Source: Dysidea avara (lineage: Eukaryota; Porifera; Demospongiae; Dictyoceratida; Dysideidae). Taken from it: 64,000 nt of DNA. Below are positions 48,476 through 58,687 of the stretch, piece by piece. The position numbers and the translations under genes were made by a program. Position 1 is the first letter of the stretch. Every line of letters starts with the position of its first letter. Location of the stretch: NCBI RefSeq assembly GCF_963678975.1, contig NC_089279.1, positions 35,545,933 to 35,609,932 on the forward strand, written 5' to 3'. The notes beneath the pieces are model-generated. The model made no database searches and was not told the origin of the DNA. It saw only the letters and a list, made by a program, of their open reading frames with translations.

Positions 48476-51400
48476 AAGTACACAAAAAAATTAGAAATTT
48501 TCAACTAGAGTAGGGATCATAGCACATTGATAAAAAGTACTGAAACAAGCTGGAGTAGCGCATAATATTACATCACAGTAAAACAATATGAAGTGTTATA
48601 TCCCTACTGTGCTCAAGATGGAAATGCACAGTAGGGATATAACACTTCTTATTGTTCTATATACTGTGATTAAATATTGTGCACTACTCCAGCTTGTTTC
48701 AGTACTTTTTATTCATGTGCTATGGTCCTTACTCTAGTTGAAAATTTTAAATTTTTTGTGCACTCTTTGTTAACTACAATTGTTATGACTGGTGAACACG
48801 CATACCACATCAAAAGAAAAAAGGTGCTGTGCACTCTAGCTATCAATCATCATCTGAAAGGTGAAATATCTAGTACACTTCGTTGTCAGCTATGTTCAAC
48901 CCATTATGTAGCATTGCGAATCAAGAATTATTCATAAAGCACCACTGCAATCAAAGTAGCCACAATGGAAAATACGGACAATTTCCATTATGAAAGGAAG
49001 CCATCATGTGCTACGTCAAATCAATACGTTCGACTATTAGCAAAGATGAATGGGACACAAAGGAGGACACTGGTAAGTCCATGAAGAATGCACTGTACGT
49101 ACTGCAGTATGCCAAAAGGCACCTCTTGGATCGAAGTGATGTTGAACAGTGAAAAAATCAAGCCTGTAGCCTTAGCCGTTATCAAGTTACACTTGTCTGA
49201 AGGCAGTTACTTAGTCAGTGGAAAGTTCTGTTAAATATATATATATTTTTACTGGTTTTTGCAATTGAATTCGTTGCCTTTACAATTGACTTCGTCCCGT
49301 TTGCATTAGAGTTTGTCACCTTTGCAGTAGAATTTGTCCCATTTGCAATTGATTTGGTCACTTTTGCATTAGAATTCGTCATGTTTGCACAAGAATTCAT
49401 CTGTAACAAGATTGGCAGCTGCTGTTAACATGAAAACAAGATGTAGAGAAGCTCATGTATTTCAACCACCATGTATTTTCGGATACAATATTTCCTAGAG
49501 GAGCAACAAGACTCAATCAATTATTACACTATTACGAAGACCTATGACTATAACCTCCATATATAAAATATAAAAGGATTTGGTTAGATCGTGTGGCTGC
49601 AGTGACCTTCGAAAACCACTGTCCAAAAACGTTGATGCTCAGACAACGACATGTGAACTCGGATGCCACCCTCTACACTCTTCTCATGCAACTTCAAAAG
49701 CTATTGTGTGGTAGTGATTGATAGAGCTAACCTTGAGCTACCCCATGATATAAGCAGATTAATTTTTTATTAACTGGCATTGTAGATAGCTGGTTTTGCC
49801 CAGAGGTGGTAACTTGATCAAACGTTGGATGCAAAAAATCATTTTATTTTCGGACTTTTCAATTATTTGTGATAATTTTGGTATTTTATGACTTTCAGTA
49901 AAGCACTAGTTTAAAAGGTTTTTAATGCAGCAATTGAAACACAGGTATAGGGTGTTTTTCGTCAATTCTAGGCGGAAGAAGACAAGCAACATGTAGCTGC
50001 AGTATAGTACGTCTATACAAATTAACTAAATAAGGCCACTCCTTTTACATTTTTGATATTATCGAAGTCAGCAATAAACTGCAACAGTGTGTGAAACCTT
50101 GCTATATACCACATATATGACTGTTCTATTAGAGTAGTTTATAGGTTGAGTGCATTTCACTTGTTAATTTTCATGTTGTAAATGCCCATATTTTTTCTAG
50201 AATCTGTTCTGGAACAAGTCATAGATGTTGGGTCATGCAAACACGAAACCCTGTAAAATTTAACCAGCAAAATTCGCTCAAAATTATATCATATATGTGG
50301 TAGCGAGGTCTCACACACTGTTGCAGCATATTGCTGACCTCCACTATCTGAAATTAACTTTAATAATATCAAAAATGTCAAATGAGTACTGTGAACCGGT
50401 GTGGCCTTGTTTAGCTAATTTGTATACACATACTATACTACAGCTATATTTAGCTTGTCTTCTTCCGCCTAGAATTGACGAAAAACACCCTATACCTGTG
50501 TTTCAATTGCTGCATTAAAAACCTTTTAAGCTAGTGCTTTACTGAAAGCCAAAATTATCACAAATAATACAAAAATAAAATATTTTTTTGCGTCCGACGT
50601 TTGATCAAGTTACCACCTCTGGAAAAAACCAGCTATCTACAATGCCAGTTAATAAAAATTTAATCTACTTATATCATGGTGTAGCTCAAGGTTAGCCCTA
50701 TCAATCACTACCACACAATAGCTTTTGAAGTTGTATGAGAAGGGTGTAGAAGGTGGCATCCAAGCGCACATGTCGTTGTCTGAGCATCAATGTTTTTGGA
50801 CAGTGGCTTTCGAAGGTCACTGCAGCCACACGATATAACCAAATCCTTTTATATTTTATATATGGAGGTTATAGTCATAGGTCTTCATAATAGTGCAATA
50901 ATTGATCAAGTCTTGTTGCTCCTCTAGGAAATATTGTGTCCGAAAATACATGGTGGTTGAAAATACATGGTGGTTGAAAATACATGGTGGTTGAAAATAC
51001 ATGAGCTGCTCTAGCAGCTACTCCATGATCTTGTTGAAGTACAACTGTTGTAAACAACTCTTTATAAGGCGATAATTCTTCAGCTACGGTTTCTTCAGCA
51101 ACATTCGCAACTGTGCTTCGCCATTAGCAATGGGTGTGGTCACTCGCAAACAAGCTAATTAACTCTAATGGCTTCGCATAGAACCAGCTCCAATTACCTT
51201 GTAGTGTCTCAAGTGGTATTCTCCATGGCAAAAATGATTCACTTTGTGATGAGCAGCTGATTTCTTGCAGCACTGTAGTTATGACGAATTCTTGTGCTAA
51301 CACAATGAATTCTAAAGCAAAAGCGACTAAATCAAATCAATTGCAAAACCGACGAATTCAATTGCAAAACCGACGAATTCAATTACAAATGGGATGAATT

Positions 51401-51795
51401 CTATTGCAAAGGTGACGAACTCTACTGCAAACGGGACGAAGTCAATTGCGAATTCAATTGCAAAAACCTGTAAATTCTATAGCAACTTGTTGAAAGTATT
51501 TCGGGTCGATCTGAAGGTTTATTTGGGCTTAGTTTTACCTAACCAATAGTGTCTCATCGTCATCTGGGAAAAACAAGGCTGGTTTTGGGTAATGTTTTTT
51601 CATGGGCCATGTCTACTCCTTTGTGGTCCCTACTATACAGTATTATCGTATTGTATGATATCTGGCATTATTAATACTAAGACTTCTGTATAGGCACTTT
51701 TCATCGTGTAAGATACTTCTATGGTGGTTTTCATGGGATAGAATTTTACAGGGTATACATCATTTTAGGGGGATCTCTACTCTACAGTACTGATG
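48476..51795 (+). repeat. HHE hairpin-headed repeat, copy 5, split by a foldback element
   Basis: Palindromic head at about 48476-48766 (GGAGTAGCGCATAATATTAC, AGTAAAACAATATGAAGTGT, TATATCCCTACTGTG and the inverted arm). The body begins ATGACTGGTGAACACGC, then TCGTTGTCAGCTATGTTCAA, GAATGGGACACAAAGG, AGGACACTGGTAAGTCC and AAGGCAGTTACTTAGTCAG. At 49251 it is interrupted by a 2.2-kb foldback element. It resumes at 51471 with TAGCAACTTGTTGAAAGTAT, GGGTCGATCTGAAGG, TAGTTTTACCTAACCAATAG. The uninterrupted order is seen in the copy at 57.7-58.6 kb. Confidence 0.75.
49252..51470. mobile_element. Foldback DNA element with long inverted arms and subterminal tandem repeats
   Basis: Ends CTGGTTTTTGCAATTGAATT and (inverted) CAGGTTTTTGCAATTGAATT are flanked by TA on both sides. 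The left arm (about 49252-50121) and right arm (about 50284-51470) are inverted copies over at least 700 bases, separated by about 160 bases that include GACTGTTCTATTAGAGTAG. Next to each end lie about 7-9 degenerate tandem units of roughly 18 bases of the form TTTGCAATTGAATTCGTC. The right arm has extra sequence and a triplicated GAAAATACATGGTGGTT (about 50942-50999) that is single on the left. No transposase is evident, and the frames inside are chance. It sits inside HHE copy 5 and is therefore younger than that copy. Confidence 0.8.
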
Positions 51796-52689
51796 AATGC
51801 TGTATTGAGTATACTCGACTGCTCTATTAGAGTACAGTCAACTGCACTATTAAAGTGTCTCAACTTTTTAGAAAAAATTCAAACCTGAGGGCTCATGTCT
51901 TCTCTGTAGATCCTTCCCTAAGAGATTACAGTATTGTTGTGCTGTGCTGTATGCTGTTACCAACTCACGTATATGTAACTAATTATTGTTTTGGGTTCCT
52001 GCTGAAAACTTAGTATTCTAAATTTTGTGGGGGATTTCTGAAACCCTTGCAAACTCCCTCTACACCCCTGCTCACACTCACATTGTCTTCACATCTCTAC
52101 ATAGCAAACAAACCTTGTTGGTGCATTCTATTAGCATACAGCATCCAGCTGAGCTGCACATGCATCTTCCATCACAGTGGTCACCTGCACACCCATTTAG
52201 TAGTATGGCAAACCTTTTAATAGATGAACTTCACCTCAAATACAAACAAGTTATGTGACTACAAAAATTCCCACAGATTAGAACAAGTAATTAAGCAAAC
52301 ATGTCATTAACATGAAACAGCAGCATGCATTTACGTACCACACAAAACTATTGGAGACAGAACGTATCAAACTATTGTCAGTGTTGAGTAGTTACTCTTA
52401 AACTCATTACTTCCATGCATGCCATGTAATGCATTTCAGATTACTTAGTTTTAAAAGTAACTAGCAACATATTAAGTTGCATATCACTTTTTAGCAACAG
52501 GTGTTAGCTAAGTTGTCTCGCTATGTCTAGAGCAATGCCTGCTACTATAAAGCATAACTAGCACACCTGTTTGCCTATAAACAATTAAGCTACTGAATTA
52601 AGCTATGTCGCTGAATAATCACGTGAATTGATTAATGATGCTCTTTTGTTAGAATTAATACAGTGTTCAAAATGAAACAGTGTCAAAAC

Positions 52690-53000
52690 TCAAATTAAAG
52701 AATTATGTTTGCATACCTTCTATAAAATCATCCATGAATGCGTAAATTTATCAGTTCCAAGTTACATCCAATATTCTACACAAGCCACAAAGGGCAATCA
52801 CTTAAAGATCATTCAACCATTTACCAGGATTGATGCATACAAATTTAGTTTATATCCTAATGTCGTACAGTTATGGAATAATTTACCTCATTATATGGTA
52901 TCAGCACAATCTCTTGACTTTTTCAAAGTGTTACTCACAATATTAATTAATTACAACATAATTATTGTATTATACTCACGCATACGAGGTTTACAATAAT
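52690..53000 (+). mobile_element. LINE 3'-end fragment
   Basis: The frame reads MHTFYKIIHECVNLSVPSYI then QYSTQATKGNHLKIIQPFTR, IDAYKFSLYPNVVQLWNNLP and HYMVSAQSLDFFKVLL. This is the typical C-terminal end of the reverse transcriptase polyprotein of CR1/L2-type LINEs (compare RAINDWNSLPNHIVNAPTLN in the 33 kb LINE). Only about 100 residues remain. Confidence 0.7.
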
Positions 53001-53692
53001 GTATCACTACTAACATTACAGTAACACTACCATTATGTAACACGTCAGTTAGTATTTCATTAGATAACAATATTACATAGTGCACTACTCCATATGTTGC
53101 TTGCGGTGTACCATGTCAATAGCTTTGACCACTGAGTGATTAGACAGGGTTTGGGAGGAAGGTCAGGCACACAAGTTAGCTAGGCGGTACAACTGGCACT
53201 AGCCTCAAGCACCAGCTAGCAGCTGATTTCGAGTATAGCTCTTGGGTAGATGCCCTGATGAATGATCTTTTTAACCAATGCAACCGGCATGAACATGCAT
53301 TGACTAGTTTTAGTTAATGCTGTTATACAGTGACATTATGCTTACATTGTGCTTAAGGGCTCCCTGGCATCTACCGCGTAGTTAGCTCCTTTTCTTTAAA
53401 AGTCAAACCATCCACCCTCTGTAGCTATGGTCTTATTATCCTAACCAGTCATCTTGGGGTGCAGAGCATGTGTACCCATTGCCCAAGCACATGTGGTGTT
53501 GCATCTACAGATGCAACACCACATGTGCTACATTTCTACATTAATGTGCTACATTTCTTATGGTAGTAATTATCTAACAGATAGTTACTTTACATAAGTA
53601 ATGTGTTACTAAAGTAGCGCATTACTACTCGTTACTACAATATTATTACCTAACGAAGTACTAATGGTTACTTAACTAGCGAGTTACTGTTA

Positions 53693-53960
53693 CTAGTATT
53701 TTAAAAAATTGTTAATTTAAAAATGAAGTAGGGATCTATGCAATAAAAAGTAGTGAAATAAGAGATGAATGATGGTATTACAGCATAGCTCGATGGGAAA
53801 GTCCCTACTTTGGCATTGAGCAAAATTATAGCTAATGTGCCAAAGTAGGGACTTTCAAATCGACCTATGCTGTAATACCATCATTCATCTCTTATTTCAC
53901 TACTTTTTATTGCATAGATCCCTACTTCATTTTTAAATTAACAATTTTTAAAAATACTAG
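53693..53960. repeat. Near-perfect 268-bp palindrome (second hairpin type)
   Basis: Each arm is about 125 bases with only a few mismatches: CTAGTATTTTAAAAAATTG, TTAATTTAAAAATGAAGTAG, GGATCTATGCAATAAAAAGT, AGTGAAATAAGAGATGAATG, ATGGTATTACAGCATAG and AAAGTCCCTACTTTGGCA, then the inverted copy after a loop of roughly 20 bases. It would fold into a long hairpin as RNA or cruciform DNA. Related, older versions are the 47.5 kb palindrome and the HHE heads. Confidence 0.85.
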
Positions 53961-54960
53961 CTTGTTTGGTTTTTTGTTGTAGCATAGCTAGTTACAATGT
54001 AACTTGTGAGTAGTTATTACGTCCCTGTACAGCTTATTAAAGTACATACTGTGCCAAAATTGGAAGCACATAGACCCATAGTAGTATGCATAGCTTAATT
54101 ACCTTTGATCGTAGTCTGAGTAGCAGTGGCGCTCAGACTATGACCTGTCTCAGTATGATGGTCTGCGTTCGTTCTATTCACCCAGGCCGGAAGTTGTTTG
54201 AACAAACAGGCCTTTTCAGCTGTCTGGAGCTTAGTCTCAACTAACAGGGATGAAGTAATACAATTTCCACTTGAGTACTGTATCCAATCAATCGCTGACT
54301 TGTCTTGCCATCTGGCACTGAGTGGCTGAGTCAGTGTGTTCAGAGGAACAAGCCGTCGAGTATCAGTCCGTCTATTAAGTGACAAATCTCTTCATCAATT
54401 GCAGTCCAGGTGTTGGCAAAAGTCAAAGTGACAACTCAGCAGCCTTAATGTGTCACGTGCAACACTTGAAATTATAAGTACCCCACTCTTTCCGCAGCAT
54501 TAGCGCTTTCTGAAATAATTTTGTGGTGTCTACAGGAAAGTGTTGATGCGGAAAATTAATGCCTCAGTATGGTTTTGATGCTTGAAGAAGAAGACCACCA
54601 ACCTGATAGATAAAAGGAAAGACAAGCGCACAGGGCGTACACTCGTCAGAACCCCAAAAAGCATATCCCACCAGTGAGTTTGTTGTTGTGGCGTAAAATG
54701 GTGACCATGCACTGCTTTGTTTGGGCTCTAGGCTTGTGACTGTGGTCAGTGAGTGAGACGAAATTTCAAGTTTTGGAGATTTAAAAAAAATTCTATATAC
54801 GGTCACTGGTAAGTGTTTTCTTGTTTTTAATGTTGTATTTCATGTTTAATACTATTCTGTAAAGGTGATTTTCGTGGTATGAGATGTCTCTAGGATGATT
54901 TTAAGGGCGGAGTTTTGAGCAGCGTGCGTCATTTTCGGAAGGATCCCTACTTAAATAGTA
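53961..54960. repeat. Body of the second hairpin-type repeat
   Basis: The part 54620-54770 (CACCAGTGAGTTTGTTGTTG, TGGCGTAAAATGGTGACC, TCTAGGCTTGTGACTGTGG) matches 48215-48300 (CACTGGTGAGTTTGATATTG, TGGTGTAATATGGTGGTC, TCTAGGATTATGATTGTGA). The end AGGATCCCTACTTAAATAG recalls the far end of HHE copy 1. The minus-strand frames at 54095-54806 lack known motifs. Confidence 0.45.
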
Positions 54961-55199
54961 CTACCATACTGTTTGATATTTTTATGTAATGGAGCACTAA
55001 CGCATTACTTACTAATGCATTATTGTAATATTATTACCAAATGAAGTACCTTTATACACTGTGTAATAATAGTATAACATATTACTACGTAGTTACTTTT
55101 AAACTGAAGTAACATGCAACTGTAATGTGTTTCACTGCAGTGGCAATATTGAGTAATAAATAATATATTACTTTTTAAAAGTAGTGGCCCAACACTGGA

Positions 55200-56040
55200 T
55201 GTGAGATCTCAACAAGAGTTTACAGAGGTACCAGATTCAAGGACCGCATGGTTTTATCACTTTTCTTTGGTATCTTAGTCAGACTAATGTAATAGTATTG
55301 CTATGAATCAGATGGGTTGTGGTGGGAAAGCAAAAGAAACATCATGAGAAGTAGCACTAGACATTACGTTGCCACTGCAGTGATAGATGAATACAGGTTA
55401 CTAACAAGGGAAGTCACCTGACCTGATTAACCAGTTTGTAACCTTACAAAGGGCACATGTCTGAGGATTCCTAGAGCTCCGTAGCTTCTAAAACTTGCCT
55501 AGGGCCAGCTTTAACATTTACCTTTTTTTTGCTTTTTCAAAGAATTTGTCATGTGAATTTGACTGTGTGTTAAAACAGTTTTGTTGCATGAATATTATTT
55601 TTCAACTATCTACAGAGAGACTTATAACATAGCTGAACTCTCTACAGGGTGACTTGTAAGGCGATTGAATCCTTTCTATAGGGTGATTTGTTTGAACTCT
55701 CTAAAGGGTAAGTGGTTTATCCTATAGGTGTGACAATAATTATATTTTCATGAATAATTGTTAACAATTCTGTGACTGTTTGTTGTAAATTGGTACCAAC
55801 AATAATATTGGTACCAAGAGATTTGCCTTTATACCTACTTATGTATACCAAATTTCAAGACAATCAGATCACATGTTTGGATGGCAGTTTTTGTAAGTGA
55901 AGGACAAAAAAATAGTCAATTTTTGAAGGCCCAATTCTCAGGAATGTCTGGAGCAATTTTGCTCAAATTTACTATGTGGGCTGTGGGCAGCATGGAGCTA
56001 TGTATGCATGAAAATCACACTATTGTTCTTCTTGTAAATA
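55200..56040. other. No gene seen
   Basis: Contains a loosely repeated CTCTCTACAGGGTGACTTGT / CTCTATAGGGTGATTTGT / CTCTAAAGGGTAAGTGG triplet (55610-55715). No coding evidence. Confidence 0.35.
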
Positions 56041-56057
56041 AGTAACACACTGGTGTG

Positions 56058-57338
56058 CAGTGTTGGGACAGTTACTTTTTAAATGTAACTTGTTACATAT
56101 TACATATTAATACAACCGAACTATTTAGTTACAGTTACATATTACCCATATAAAAAGTTACTATAATAATATTACATATCACTGTAGATTGCATGACCAT
56201 TGTCAAAAAATTTTTTAAGGTCAATGATATCACATGAAAAGTCATAGGCGGTGGAAGAGGGGGTGCTGGGAGTGCTCCAGCACCCCAACTGTTTTACTGG
56301 GAGTGCTGAGTACCCCCAACTCAAAACTGTATTGCGTAACAGTCGTCACGTGAACTTCCAGAAACTTGTCAATCACGATCGAAATACTCTAATAGAGCAG
56401 TCACCCTAATACAACAGTCGAGCATGTATTAAAATAAAGTATTAGTACTTGCATTTGAGTAACAGCTAAAATCACCAAAAATGCCTCCAAATTCAATCTC
56501 CTGACACCTAATTTTAAAAATTTTCCAGGGGGGGCATGCCCCCAGACCCCCCTAGAATTAGCATGCACTTTGCACACCTACTACTACCACCATAAATTTT
56601 GGGCACCCCCAACTTTAGCATCCTTCTGCCTCCTATGAAAGTAACCAATCGAAAACGATTATAGAAATTAAGTTGCAGCCATCTACCAGTGTCTGATTCA
56701 CAGTTGCTCATGCTTGCATCGGTAGACCTGAGGTGGTGAACTGTTTGGCAACACATCATGTTTAATAAAGCCTGCTGAAGAAGTTGGTAGCGCGTATGCT
56801 ATTTATCAGTAAAAGAATAGTTCGTGAGTCTACTGAGTAAGATACAGGCATGAGTAACTACTTGCATGTGAATCGGATAGATTGGCTGTAACTTAATTTT
56901 AAACTCAGTCTATAATGGATTTTGTTTGGTTACTTTTCATGTGATATCATTGACCTAAAAAACTTATTGAAAACAGTCACGCAATCCACAGTATATTACT
57001 TTATCACATGATATGATTGTGTTGTTGGACAATGTGCAAATCTTGGTTATAAGCAAGAAGCTGGTGAAGAAGCTTCATTCAGTAGGCTTCGTTACTTCAT
57101 AGTGGCTAGGTGTTACTCAGTGATCACTAACGAAATTAGTAACTTTGTTACTAGACTCGTTACAGTAACTTCATTACTTAGGTAACGCGTTACATTTGCA
57201 AGTAAAGTAACTTGAGTTATATTACCTGTTTTACAGCATATTTCGTTGTATTAGTTCGTTACCACAAGAGTAATACTTATTATGTAACGTGTTACTTACG
57301 TAATGTGTTACTTATGTAACATGTTACCCCCAACACTG
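56058..57338. mobile_element. hAT-type MITE with 8-bp target duplication, carrying a nested element
   Basis: Begins CAGTGTTGGGACAGTTAC and ends AACATGTTACCCCCAACACT plus G. It is flanked by the exact direct repeat CTGGTGTG (56050-56057 and 57339-57346). The hAT sequence is interrupted at about 56180 and resumes at about 56993 in the order expected from the 44.3 kb copy. The intact duplication shows that the outer ends belong together despite the insertion. Confidence 0.85.
56181..56992. mobile_element. Nested DNA element with about 60-bp inverted ends
   Basis: Left end ACTGTAGATTGCATGACC ... TAAGGTCAATGATATCACAT; right end ATGTGATATCATTGACCTAA ... GTCACGCAATCCACAGT, inverted over about 60 bases. 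Inside is a block of the dispersed repeat group (ATACTCTAATAGAGCAGTCA, GGGGCATGCCCCCAGACCCC). It is inserted in the hAT MITE at 56.06-57.34 kb and is therefore younger than it. Confidence 0.7.
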
Positions 57339-57671
57339 CTGGTGTGGTGTGCCAGCTTCTTGGACCACACAACACTACTTCTTCATCTGGTACAAATCAG
57401 CCACAAAATTCTATAAATGTGATCACCTTTCCATGTGTAATTGGCTAAACAAAGTGAACATAATAAGGAATCAGATAAGGCTTTTACTTCACAAGTTGTC
57501 ATTCAGCAAGACATTAATTTTGGTACTCTGTTTTATTAAGTTTCAGGGAAATAAAGACAAAACATGATCAAACTTCTGTGCAATAATGACCATAAAGGTC
57601 AAATCTGTGATGGTACTGAATCTAAACATTCATGCCATAAGGAGTACTATTGATGTAGTAAGTTTCATACT

Positions 57672-58640
57672 TTTATCATAAGGTAGGGACCACAAAGGTT
57701 TGGGTGTGGCACATGAAAAAACATCACCCAAAAGCCAACCTCACTTTTTCCTGATGACGATGAAGCAGTATTGGTTAGGTAAAACTAAGTCCAAACAAGC
57801 CTTCAGATCGACCCAATACACTTCCAACAAGTTGCTATAGAAACTTAAAAAAATATTAAAAGGAATTTTCTACTGAGTGACAGACAGACTGAGTAACTGA
57901 TGCGTTCAGACAAGTATAACTTGATAATTGCTAAGGCTACGGGCTTGCTTTTCACTGTTTGACGTTGCTTCAGTACCTTTTGGCATACCGCAGAACATAC
58001 AATGCATTTTCATGGATTTACCAGTGTCCTCCTTCATCTTTGCCAACAGCGAAAGGTTTTGATTTGGTGGTAGCATGAGATGGTTTTCCTTCATATATAT
58101 GCCTTATGGAAATTGTCCGTATTTTTCATAGTGGCTACTTTGATTGCAGAAATGCTTTTCGAACAGTTCTTAATTTATATTGCTGTGTAACAGGTTGAAC
58201 ATAGCTGACAACAAAGCATAATGGATACTTACAATAATTGATAGCTTTCTTTCTAAAAATTGGAATTTTCAACTAGATTAGGGACCATAGCACATCAGAG
58301 ATAGCACATTGATAAAAAGTACTATTTATTTCCATTAATGTACAAACTCAGATATGAGTATTACCATACATGTATATGTAAGTGTGATAAGTAAGTAGTG
58401 TACTAGCTGGAGTAGTGAATGCACAATATTACATCACAGTAAAACAATAAGAAGTGTTATATCCCTATTGTGTATTTCCATTGTGGTATTTTTGAGCAGC
58501 ACAGTAGGATATAATACTTTTTATTGTTTTACTGTGATTTAATATCGTGCACTACTCCAGCTTTTTTCAGTACTTTTTTATTGATGTGCTATGGTCCCTG
58601 CTCTAATTGAAAATTTCAATTCTTTTTGTGTACTTGTACA
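57672..58640 (-). repeat. HHE hairpin-headed repeat, copy 6, ending near the NLR-B stop codon
   Basis: Palindromic head at about 58259-58636 (GGTATTTTTGAGCAGC near the loop; arms with AGTAAAACAATAAGAAGTGT and CTGGAGTAGTG), with about 85 unrelated bases inserted in one arm. The body runs leftwards: TTGAACATAGCTGACAAC, the exon-like block reading EGKPSHATTKSKPFAVGKDE (minus strand near 58080-58025), AAACAAGCCTTCAGATCGAC. The head ends about 50 bases from the NLR-B stop codon, so it may lie in that gene's 3' untranslated region. Confidence 0.7.
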
Positions 58641-58687
58641 AAAAAAGTGCTGGGTTCTGGGTATTTTTGAACTCCGTAGCTATGTAA

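Larger units (their letters stand above)
52388..55196. mobile_element. Possible large or composite hAT-related element with insertions
   Basis: The left edge CAGTGTTGAGTAGTTAC and right edge AGTAGTGGCCCAACACTG resemble the ends of the 25.5 kb MITE. GTAAC/GTTAC-rich blocks occur at 52380-52480, 53570-53700 and 54985-55180. Between them lie a LINE fragment, the sharp palindrome at 53.7 kb and a region related to 48.2-48.4 kb. No target duplication is visible. It may be one element with insertions or several pieces. Confidence 0.35.

Noticed and set aside
49252-51470. CRISPR-like array suggested by the regular 18-bp subterminal units
   Set aside because: Units are adjacent and degenerate, without unique spacers, and are mirrored at both ends of a foldback element in an animal genome.
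52388-55196. A single intact 2.8-kb hAT element
   Set aside because: No target duplication and no transposase seen; the end-like sequences may come from different insertions, so it is listed only at low confidence.
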